Of a stretch of DNA of 64,000 nt, positions 45,601 to 57,600 are shown piece after piece. Position 1 is the stretch's first letter, and the number at the start of each line of letters is the position of its first letter. Source of the stretch: Macrostomum hystrix (taxonomy: Eukaryota > Platyhelminthes > Macrostomidae); contig CATNEN010000002.1 of NCBI GenBank assembly GCA_950097015.1, positions 3,286,001-3,350,000 on the forward strand, in the 5' to 3' direction. The notes beneath the pieces are model-generated. The model was not told the DNA's origin, searched no databases, and worked only from the letters and a program-made list of their open reading frames with translations. The translations under genes and the position numbers were made by a program.

Positions 45601-48600
45601 TCTTCGAGATGAACATCCTGCCGTTCATCCCCGAATCGTCGCCTTCGCCAGGTCGGGCTAAGGGGTCGAGGTTTAACGTACGTTAGCCCGACTAACGCAC
45701 TTAGAGATGTCAACTTAAGACTCCAGAATGGAGACCTATGGTCAATCATCGAACCAAATCAACTGAAATCAGCAGCTGGTCGATCCAGTTGACCAGAGTA
45801 TCCCCAGGGTACCCTGAAATAAAGCGAACCCTAATACTGAGCGAAACCCATTTCCCTGACTCCTGAGCACACAGTACACAGATAAAGTACACAGACCCTG
45901 ATTTCAGGTAAAGTACTATCTTACTGCACCTTTAAGCTGGCCCTAAAGCGTGCCAATTGTACAGCAAAACCCTTAAACCTTCTCGCTGCGGCTGCGCCCC
46001 AAGTTAGTGTGGGCATGCCGCGAGTTCGAGCAGGAATCTTGGTGCTCTGAGAAACTAAGACCGCTCTGCCACTCACCCCCTTCTAACAAACATTGACCGA
46101 GCTACTAAGTTAGAAAATGTTACAGGAACGGAATCTTCAACAACGGCCTTGAAGGTGTCTCTCATAATGCAATCTTGAAGCTTACTACGCTATAACTGAA
46201 CCTAATCCGAATTAGCTTTCACAACTTTCAGCAGAATCATGTTGCGCGAAAAGCTCTTACTTTGCACGAAAGCCTTGATGGGCACCGACTGAATAAACAG
46301 ATCTTCATCGCCCGATACGTTGATGAATGACCTGACACCCACGCACATGAAAATGCCCGAATCGCTCACGGAGCCAGTCTGCAGCGTCAGGGTCGCCTTG
46401 CCGCCCTCCAAACGCTTTTTCATGCCGGAAACCTCGGTGGCAGTGCCGGCTTCCCTCTCATCGTAAAGGCACTTGAAGTTCTTGCACTTTTGTGAGTGTG
46501 TGTGTAATTGGATGCTTGCAAAAATATTCCAAATAGAACGGCTATTTACAGGGCTCTCCAGTGTAACCTACCTTGACCCAGTCCAGGTAGCGATATGCGT
46601 CTGAATTTCTATCCACTTCTCCATCGTAGTTCTGCAGAGTGCAGGTCAGCTCAATCGGTGGTCCATCGCGGCGCAAATCGACGATGTCCGGATTTCGAAT
46701 GATCAATGAAGAGTCCACGATGTCCTTCATTGTGACGACGATGTTGGGCCTCTCGGGAATCGCTAGAGAAAACGATGGTGTGAGAACATTATCTTAGTGG
46801 AAGGCTGGTGGGACTCCTTCTAAACCGGCCGATCTCTTTCTGTACGGACTCACAGACTGATTCTCTGACTCACTGCTTTGGTCTCTTCACTCACAAATAT
46901 TTAGTAGGCCTGTGCTTAGAGATTCAGGCACTAATCTGGGGGTCGGGAGTTTGCCAAACCTCAGCCAAGAAGAAACGATCTGTATTCCCGATTCGCAGCC
47001 AACGGAGAGACAATTCAGCACATTTCGCTGACTTCTGAACATGCACAGGTACATGGATACTGTATTCTGGCACAAACTCACAGGTGATCGTATCTGCCTT
47101 GAAGTTTCTTCAGGCAGTGTACACTCTCAATGTACCTTGGGGTTCGGCTCTCAAGGGCATAAATGGCACGACAAGCCCCGAAGCCTCGGAATCGGGCTCA
47201 GGGACAGGGATCAGAACAAAGACTACATGCAACTTGTTGGTGCCAACCAGTCCAAAGGCTTGACCGTGACCTCTTTAAGGCTTCAAAAATGCCTTGCCCA
47301 AGGCCACATATTGTTTTTCTTTCGGCTGAATTTCGAACTCCAAACCTCATAGTAAGAAGTTCGAAGCTCGAACCATTGAGCTACAGCCACTAGCTCCAAA
47401 GTTACCCCTAGCTCCATCTCATAAGCTTTCTTTCCAATTCAGGCCTGGTACCTTCGACTGCAGTGATAAAGACGTTGTATTCCATGACCTTGGAGAACTG
47501 CGCCTCGCGGCCAGGTTGAAAAAAGGTGTGGCAACGGCAATAGTACATGCCAGAGCTGTCGTGCTTCGCGCCGGTGATGTTCAAAGTCGGCTGAGTCTCC
47601 GAGTACAATGGGATCATCTTGGGCCGAGTGCGTCCGAGCAACTGTCGGGCACTTTTCAGCGGCGTGTACACCCAGGAATAGCGATGACATGGCAGCCCGT
47701 CGTCATCCAGATTGTTGCTGCTAGGCAAGCATGATAAGTTGACGCCTTCACCCTCTTTTAGATAGATGTTTCTGGTGCCTGCGAGTTTTGGCAAGACTTC
47801 AATGTCCGCTTTCTTCGAGTTAAAATTAGACACCGCTATTGTTGACTCTGGCTGACGCTGGCAGCTGAATGTGCCCCAGTGCTCCACGCCCAGCGGGTTC
47901 AGTACAAGATCGTCGCCATCGCGAGACACTCCAGGCGGTAGCAAGTCTGCCTCAGTCTCGTCCATCGAGCTGTAGCGCTGCTTGTTCTGCGCGCCCAGAG
48001 GATTCCCCAGCGATACCGCTGACTTTGCGTTGGCCGGCGTGAACTTCCAGTCGATGGGAATGCTGACCTCGTTTGGACTGCGGACGATCTTATTGCACTT
48101 GAGGCGCATCGCACTGCCCACAGGCTGCTCCACCTTGCTGGTTGGTGACGTCAGTTCCCAGTTGAAGGGCTGCCCTGTATGTGGGAGACAACAGAAATAC
48201 TAAATCCAATGAAAGCAGGTCTATTGGCGATATAATCAAGACATGTGAAGTGGGTGCTCAGATTTGAAATGGTGGAGTACGACGACATAATCGCCAAAGA
48301 ATCATAGCCAGGAGGGTCAGGTTTAGGAGAGGAACAGGGTGCCTTATGCATTCAACCTTTTTTAGTTAAAAAGACCTCCGGGTACTGAAGTATTTCAAAT
48401 ACAGAATAATATTTTTTCTGCATCTCTAAAGATATGAACAACCAATTACAATGAAAACACAGAACGCTAAAATTTTCTGTTCATTCCAATAAACAACTTG
48501 AAAAATAAAAAAACATCGGCATCAGCGAGATATTCAACGATTCTCGTCGGGGTGTATGCTGGCAAAAACCACCAACACCTGTAAAATTTTTCTGCAAAGA

Positions 48601-51600
48601 AAATTTCACCATATGCCATGCATTCATGCATTCAAATTAAACTGTCTAATTAGCACACTTACGTGGCTTAAGAATGATCGGCATTCTTCGACTAACAGTG
48701 ACATTGTTGACCATGTCGCTGACGTGGCATGTCCAATAGCCGGTGTCATTGTCATTCTTCATGTCGTGGACGACTGTGCCCGTAAAATTGGCGCCGTTGG
48801 CCTGCTGCTTGATGGCTTCGAAGCGCTCCGAAAGACGCCCAGTAGGGAACGGGAGCCGTGTCAACGTGGCCCTGAACTGGGCCGGTCGCGACGGCTGCAT
48901 TGTGGAGTGGACGGTTGTGAGTTATTGTCAAGTTTCTTAAGTTTTAATGTCATTTAGAGAAGAGCGACGAACCTCCTTGGCCACAACTGAGCACTTTAGA
49001 GTGGTGGTGTCGGGGTCCTTGGGATCGCTTCGCAGCACCACCCTCTTCACCGAGCTGCTTTGCACCGTCAGGTTTGAAAATGCCACTGCGGACCCGGATC
49101 GTCTGTTGAAGCCTTCGCATCTGTACCGACCACTGTCTGACGGGCTGGCGTCCTTGATCACAAGGCGGGTCGACTTCTCATCGCGCACCTGGTAGATTCG
49201 GGACGTATCTGCCAAACGACGTCCATCAGAGTCCTGCCACTCCAGCAGCCAGGCGGTGCCGTTGTAGCCGGGTTTTTGTCGCCTGACCAGGCAAGTCAGC
49301 ACCACTGTACGACCGGACGGCACATTCAGGTTCTCTGGCTCCACGGTTGGAACCACGTCTGTGAATGCATCGGCCACGGAGTTGACAGTTATGGTACACA
49401 ATATGTTGATCCCGGGATATTACACACAGTATAAGATCCTTAGATATGAACTGCTTTGAATCTGGTTCACTTTATACAGCTTCTAAAACTTTGGATTTAC
49501 ACTGGACATGTTAATTTTGTGAACCAGCTATTTATTTTCTTGTCCGAGAAGTAGCGTATTCATGAAGAGAAAAATTTGCAACAAAAATTGACAACTGTTT
49601 TTCTGCTATCAGTTTCTAGATCCAGACTAGCTAGATAAAACCTGCATCGATGCTGCAAATTCCCATCATAGCATGGTCTAGCCTTAGTCAGCAGTGGCTC
49701 TTATTTGACCAATTTTAATATGAGCCGATCAGCTCGGCTATAAACAACACCCATAAAGGCAAAACCAGTGCACTTGATATCGCTATTATATACTTAGCAC
49801 ATTGAACTCGGCCATTCCATTTGAATGGCAATAGTTAGGTTAAATGTAAATGGAATGGAAACAAAGCTATTCGTTAGCTTACACTCTTCACAATCGGGTC
49901 GCTGTCCTCTTGGTCGGCCCACAATCTTGTCTGCATAGCCTTCCTCGCAGCTGAAATCGTTGAACAAGGAGAGCAAGCAGTACATGTACCATGCATGAAT
50001 GAATGCTTGTTTCCTATGTAGAGCTTTCGCTTTTCGAATGTGAAATCTTATCTAACCACGACTCGGCAAGCGACTATTAGACTCTGCTGAGGTACTGAGT
50101 TTTTTACCTGATTTTCCTCCTAGACTCTTAAAAATATCGAACCATGTAATTTTAGTGCTATTTTATCTTCTGTCTGAATTGAACTGGAATTTGGTCTTAC
50201 GTGTCACAACCCGGAGAGTTCCTGTAGCCTTCTAGGCAGGGAACACACTTCCACCTGTTCACAGTTGAGTTGTAGTCCACAATCTTGTGGAAATCTCCGG
50301 TTGCCTTGCAGTCCTGACGATGAAATTGTTAAGTCTTGATGTAAAACATTTTTGAATTACGGTTTGCTGCCAAACCATTTGGTGATATCAGCTTTAATTT
50401 GAGTTTATCTTATTCCACTGTTTAGTTACATCGGTCTAGCTTGCAATCAACCTGCACTTCGCTCGTGACTACTTGATGCTAAAACAAATTCATGGTACTT
50501 CACAATTTCAGATGCGGAGATAAAAATTGCAAGAGCCAACTTGTTTCTTGTGTCGCAGGTTAACATGTCTTATTGAATGCTAAACAATATCTAGTTGCTA
50601 TCGAGGATCCGACGAAGATGTTTGGGTTAATTCTGTTTGCGCAGAAAATATATTTGCGCAATGTTTTAGCGGCCAGGTTGCTGCTCGGGCCACCGCCTGC
50701 CGCCAGATCCTACGAAGATGTTTGGGTTAATTTTGTTTGCGCAGAAAATCTATTTGCGCAATATTTCAGGGGCCAGCTTGCTGCCCGGGCCACCGCCTGC
50801 CGCAAGCAGCTGCTTTTAAAACCTGAAAAATGCGCCCAGCATCTAACATCTAACGCTCTTCTACAGATCCTACGAAGATGTTTAGGTTAATTTTGTTTGC
50901 GCAGAAAATCTATTTGCGCAATATTTCAGGGGCCAGGTTGCTGCCCGGGCCACCGCCTGCCGCCAGATCCTACGAAGATGTTTAGGTTAATTTTGTTTGC
51001 GCAGAAAATCTATTTGCACAATATTTCAGGGGCCAGGTTGCTGCTCGGGCCACCGCCTGCCGCCAGATCCTACGAAGATGTTTAGGTTAATTTTGTTTGC
51101 TCAGAAAATCTATTTGCGCAATATTTCAGGGGCCAGGTTGCTGCTCGGGCCACCGCCTGCCGCCAGATCCTACGAAGATGTTTAGGTTAATTTGGTTTGC
51201 GCAGAAAATCTATTTGCGCAATATTTCAGGGGCCAGGTTGCTGCCTGGGCCACCGCCTGCCGCCAGCAGCGCCCAGCATCTTAGGAGGCCCTGGGAAGGC
51301 GGCGGCATTGCTACAAGCGCTGGTAGTGATGCAGCAGCCCACGATCTCCATGAATGGAGTGGATGAAGGCAATGATGCCGACTTGCAAAGATGCAGAAAT
51401 GCAAACGTGACCCCTGGTACGGGTTTAGTCTTTGTTATAAAAACATGGAAAAACTGCTTTGACCCTAGATTTGCTTGCTGAACCCTTCCGCCGAAATTCT
51501 GGTTTCTCTTGTCATTTGTCCCGTCCTATGCGAATCATTTGCTAAACCAGCTTTATCAGTTGTAAAACTGCTCCAAAGTGATCCAGGTGCTGGACCCAAG

Positions 51601-54600
51601 CCTTGCATTTTCCGAGGTTCAATTGCAAATAGCTGCTTCTCTGACTAAATTTGTGAATTTCCCCTGTCCCTCGGCTCCGAAGCTCCGAAACCTCACAGAA
51701 AGCGCCCTGGTAGGGATCGGGGCAAACAGTGCAGCGCTCTACGGGAGCTGGTTCAGCACCCGAGCTGGTGTTGGTACTTGACTGGTACGTGATGTCCAGA
51801 ATGCGCACGTTCATCTGGCCCTGGAATTGGTAGATCCGGAAGAAAATTCCACGCAGATCAGCGAGGGCGGTCATCACGTCCATTCTAGTGACGGCCGAAC
51901 CGTCGATGGCACGCAGGTTCTGCTCGTCGAGTGTCACGGAGAAGCGAGTCTCTGGGGCGCGGTTGGTGGTTCGGTCCCAATGCACCAAGGTCTGGCCTCT
52001 CCAGCCCTGATATTTGGATGAATAATAATGCATTTGAATGTAAATAACAGATGCCATTGTAGAGCAAAGCACTCTAATTTTCGACATTTGCTAAATATGA
52101 ATGTCATTCTTCATCTCAAGCACGCTCGCTGTTACGATCGTCTTCCATTCTGCTCAGCAGTTTTTTCACTTTTCACAACGGCCCCTGTCAATTTTAGCAT
52201 AGACGCTGTCGCCGTACCTTGATGCCGAAGATTGGGAACGCCGTATCGGCCATCAGCGCTGTGTCCATGCGCACGTTGACTCGCACGGTGAAGCTCAATT
52301 TGCCGCCGTAGGCTGCCAGCTGAAAATGAAAGTTCACACGATTTCTTTTATTTTACATCACGAACTTGGATTCAGAGTGTCCCAGACTGTTGTCTAGCCG
52401 TACCCGCTTGCCAGACAAGCTCGTCAAGAACACGTAGGACTCGTCATCGTCTCGCAAAGCTGACGCGTCGTCTCCAGTTGGGGCCACGGCTATCTCCGCT
52501 CCGGACTGTACTGTGAGCTTGGCGCGCGAAGTAGCGTCCTCGTACACTCCGTACAGGCCCCAGCCCATCAAACGCACCGCGGATGCTTCCACTGGTACTC
52601 GCTTCTGCAGTCGTGTGTCAAATGAAACCATGTACAGTTGATAAGCATGTCGAGACAAATTTATTAACCTATTCTAAACTGATGAGAGACTTTTCTGTAC
52701 CTCTTCGAAGTAAAGGCCGGCATTTTCGCAAGCATTCGATCGGTCGGAGCAGAAGCAGGGCACGCATCCATCCGGGTGGTCCCGCCTGAGACTGTGGAAG
52801 CCCGGCTTGCACTTGTCACAGTTTTCACCTTCAACGTTCGCCTGAATTCGAAAGATGAAACAATTTCCAATTAGCTTTTTTCGTTGCACTTTATGCTCAT
52901 GTGGCTTCGTACTTTTCGTTTTTTCTTTAGGATGAAACAAAATCTGCAATTAGCTGCTCACCTTGCAATTGCAGACGTTGTTCTGACAAATGCCACCGAT
53001 GTTGCAGGTCTTGTTGCAGTCGATGCCAGTGGCGACTAAATTCAGTTATCAAATTGTTGCTCAAACTTTTCTCATTGGTTTCTATCTGGCTGCGAAGAGC
53101 CAGCTAGTCTTTAATAATTATACTAAAAATAAAATGCCTGCTTGCTTCCTGCAATCGAGTAACTCCGGAAGGGCTTTACCGACTTTTATAACTCCTTGAC
53201 TAAAATATGGCCATTCGCTTATATAAAAAATTGATTCTCTGATGCTGGGGCACATTGGTTCTCTGCTGCTGGGGTACATTGGTTCTCTGATGCTGGGGCA
53301 CATTGGTTCTCTGCTGCTGGGGTACATTGGTTCTCTGATGCTGGGGCACATTGGTTCTCTGCTGCTGGGGTACATTGGTTCTCTGATGCTGGGGCACATT
53401 GGTTCTCTGATGCTGGGGCACATTGGTTCTCTGCTGCTGGGGCACATTGGTTCTCTGATGCTGGGGCACATTGGTTCTCTGCTGCTGGGGTACATTGGTT
53501 CTCTGATGCTGGGGCACATTGGTTCTCTGCTGCTGGGGCACATTGGTTCCCTGATGCTGGGGCACATTTGTTCTCTGATGCTGGGGGAGAGTAGGGTTTT
53601 TCTGCTCAGGTTGCCAGCCAATATGTGATTATGCTTGGGGCAAACAGGTGGTGGCGTATCAGCTTTTTGAGAGGACAAGTGCGATTTGCATTAGAGAATT
53701 GTATAAATCCTGAAATCCTGAAGTTACCTATTGCTAGTAAAAATAATCAAATATATGTTATTCATTTAAATTTATGAAACGTGCTACTGCATTAAAGGTC
53801 ATTAAATATATAATGCCGAAGGTTTGAACTGGTCCATTGATAATAGCACCAATGAACTCGGAATTCGTAATTTTGTCAGGGCATCAAAGCTAGTTCTCCT
53901 TTACTCCGTCCCTCCCTCAAAGGGGGAATCTATTTGCGCGTTACTTGCGCGTTACTTGTACAAGCCCTTGTGTGCAGTGCATTAGATTAACAACTATTAT
54001 CGTTTCTAGTGTATTTTCTATCGAAACGGACGAGAAATAGCTCGTACTAAAGCTAATACACTGCATATACTAGCAACTGACTCACACATTGGTTTTTTGT
54101 CTTTCCACATTCATAATTTCGTGTCTTCCTACTTCCTTTTAAATGACTAGCCGCTTATTTACCATTAGCTTGCAGTCATTATTTAAACACTTGAAGGTTA
54201 GATTAGGTTAGATTAGGTTAGGTTTGCTTAGGTTAGATTTTATCAGATTATAAAATAATGATTAAACGCTTTCTAGTTATAGCTCGTAGACAGCACATCT
54301 GAGATTTGTTATTGGATTCAAAAAGTATGCACAAGAAATCCCATATAACTTGTGAAAAAAGCTCACGTGGGTCCTTAACAAGCGGTACAGGATCCGAGTA
54401 TCTCCTTGTGCCAGACGGATCCACACCGGAACACCTGTACCAGTGATTCCCCCTACTTGGTCTGTGATAGTTGGTGCTCAGGGTAGAGGAAAAAGTTTTG
54501 TGCGTAATCGCCGGCGGCCCGATGGGATCATTGCGCTCATCGTTAAAGTGAAACTTGATGTCTCGGAGGCGCACATCATGAGTGCAGTTCACGAATTGGA

Positions 54601-57600
54601 ACCCGGGAAACGGTGACGGTCCGACTGTCACGGCTGAAAATTCAAGACAGAAAAAGCTTGCCAGTAAAGTATTTGGAATCTACTGTGAATAACAACAGAA
54701 CGTACTAATCTGAATTCGCTGCTCAAATTGCAGCATCACATAGTCAAACTCATCGCCCAGACGGCACTCCAGTCGGTAGTTGTGAAAGCATGGATTGGCG
54801 CGAAATTTAATGGTGACCAGCTGGCTGGAGACGGAGTCCTTGATAGACGTCTCGAAGCCGCCGGTGTTTCGATTCACTGGAATGTCGAAAGATGGGCTGC
54901 CATCCGAAGGCTGAATGCGCCAAACAACGTCATTAAGCTCGCCTCCGATGGGAATTTCGCATTCCAGTTCGCTTACGGCCCCGGGTTTCGTCGACAGGTC
55001 GTAGGTCGACTTGCCGTAATCGTGAATCGTAGGAACTAAAATTTTGTTAATAAATCTTGCGTTTTTATGCCTTGCACACGAAAGTATTACGTTTTATGGA
55101 CTCTGGAGAATTAGGCTCGCACACTTACCAATGACCCGGATGTCCAGAAAGGCATACTTCACTATGCCTCCGACATTGCAACGATAGTAGCCCTTGTTCC
55201 TTACATCGCAGTTCTTAACCGAGAGCACTGATGAGCTCGGGTTTTCTTGAATCTCAACGTTGTCCAGTGTACTGATATTGCGGTACGAACCAGCGGAAGC
55301 GGTGTCATCACGGAATGACCATCTGGTACTGTCAGACGGGTCCACCTTGTGGCACTCGAAAGCAACCTTGCTCTTCGGTGTGACGAAAATCGGGACGCTG
55401 GCAACATCCACCGGCACGGGCCGCATTCCGTCTGAAAAGTTGTAACCGTGCATGAAACTGTAGTCAGTACTATGTATGCATGAAACTGTAGTCAGTACTA
55501 TGTATGCATGAAACTGTAGTCAGTACTATGTATGCATGAAACTGTAGTCAGTACTATGTATGCATGAAACTGTAGTCAGTACTATGTATGCATGAAACTG
55601 TAGTCAGTACTATGTATGCATGAAACTGTAGTCAGTACTATGTATGCATGAAACTGTAGTCAGTACTATGTATGCATGAAACTGTAGTCAGTACTATGTA
55701 TGCATGAAACTGTAGTCAGTACTATGTATGCATGAAACTGTAGTCAGTACTATGTATGCATGAAACTGTAGTCAGTACTATGTATGCATGAAACTGTAGT
55801 CAGTACTATGTATGCATGAAACTGTAGTCAGTACTATGTATGCATGAAACTGTAGTCAGTACTATGTATGCATGAAACTGTAGTCAGTACTATGTATGCA
55901 TGAAACTGTAGTCAGTACTATGTATGCATGAAACTGTAGTCAGTACTATGTATGCATGAAACTGTTGTCAGTACTATGTATGCATGAAACTGTAGTCAGT
56001 ACTATGTATGCATGAAACTGTAGTCAGTACTATGTATGCATGAAACTGTAGTCAGTACTATGTATGCATGAAACTGTAGTCAGTACTATGTATGTGAAAC
56101 TGTAGTCAGTACTATGTGTGCATGAAACTGTAGTCAGTACTATGTATGCATGAAACTGTAGTCAGTACTATGTATGCATGAAACTGTAGTCAGTACTATG
56201 TATGCATGAAACTGTAGTCAGTACTATGTATGCATGAAACTGTAGTCAGTACTATGTATGCATGAAACTGTAGTCAGTACTATGTATGCATGAAACTGTA
56301 GTCAGTACTATGTATGCATGAAACTGTAGTCAGTACTATGTATGCATGAAACTGTAGTCAGTACTATGTATGCATGAAACTGTAGTCAGTACTATGTATG
56401 CATGAAACTGTAGTCAGTACTATGTATGCATGAAACTGTAGTCAGTACTATGTATGCATGAATGCACTATAATGCACGAGCCATTATATTTGCGAGCCAT
56501 TATATTTGCGAGCCATTATATTTGCGAGCCATTATATTTGCGAGCCATTATATTTGCGAGCCATTATATTTGCGAGCCATTATATTTGCGAGCCATTATA
56601 TTTGCGAGCCATTATATTTGCGAGCCATTATATTTGCAGAGCCATTATATTTGCAGAGCCATTATATTTGCAGAGCCATTATATTTGCAGAGCCATTATA
56701 TTTGCGAGCCATTATATTTGCGAGCCATTATATTTGCGAGCCATTATATTTGCGAGCCATTATATTTGCGAGCCATTATATTTGCGAGCCATTATATTTG
56801 CGAGCCATTATATTTGCGAGCCATTATATTTGCAGAGCCATTATATTTGCGAGCCATTATATTTGCGAGCCATTATATTTGCAGAGCCATTATATTTGCA
56901 GAGCCATTATATTTGCAGAGCCATTATATTTGCAGAGCCATTATATTTGCAGAGCCATTATATTTGCAGAGCCATTATATTTGCAGAGCCATTATATTTG
57001 CACATCTGTGCAAATAGTGTCGACACCTCCTGGCATCGTGGTCAGCCTATCAGGCCGCGGATGACCTCGGTTGGCTCGGACGGCCGCGCCTCGGCTGCGG
57101 CAGCCAAGATCGGCACATCAGGGACGAGCAGAGGACAGCGCAGCGCACGCCGTCGCACTGAGCGGCGACGTGAGCGCAACCGGCGTGGGCGACTTCGCGG
57201 TGCTTCAAGACGCCAGTTGCCCCCGGTCTCTGCCGCTTCTGAATCGGATCCGCCGGGTGGCGCCGGGGACCGTGAGGCCCAACGTCATCGGGCCCTAGCC
57301 GTACCAGGTGGTCGCCTCAGGCTCGGCACGCTGAACTGCCGGACCCTGAAGGCCCCCTGGCGTCGCACTCTGCTCGTCCAGCTGGCCCACGACCTACAGC
57401 TGGACCTCATAATGCTGCAGGAGGTCTCTATTGTGGCGGAGCCAGGCCTTCAAAATGAGGACCTTGGAGCCGGATGGAGCCTCTTGTACACGTCGGCAGA
57501 CGGCCGCGGGCGTGGCGGCGTCGGCGTGCTGATCGGACCGCGCCTTCGGCAGAGCGTGCACTGCGCCCCACTCTCCCCGCGTCTGCTGCGGGTTGACCTG

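Noticed and set aside
56454-57017. Long open frames in all three plus frames before the LINE ORF
   Set aside because: The 16-17 bp monomers lack stops, so every frame is open. The first credible start is the ATG at 57061.
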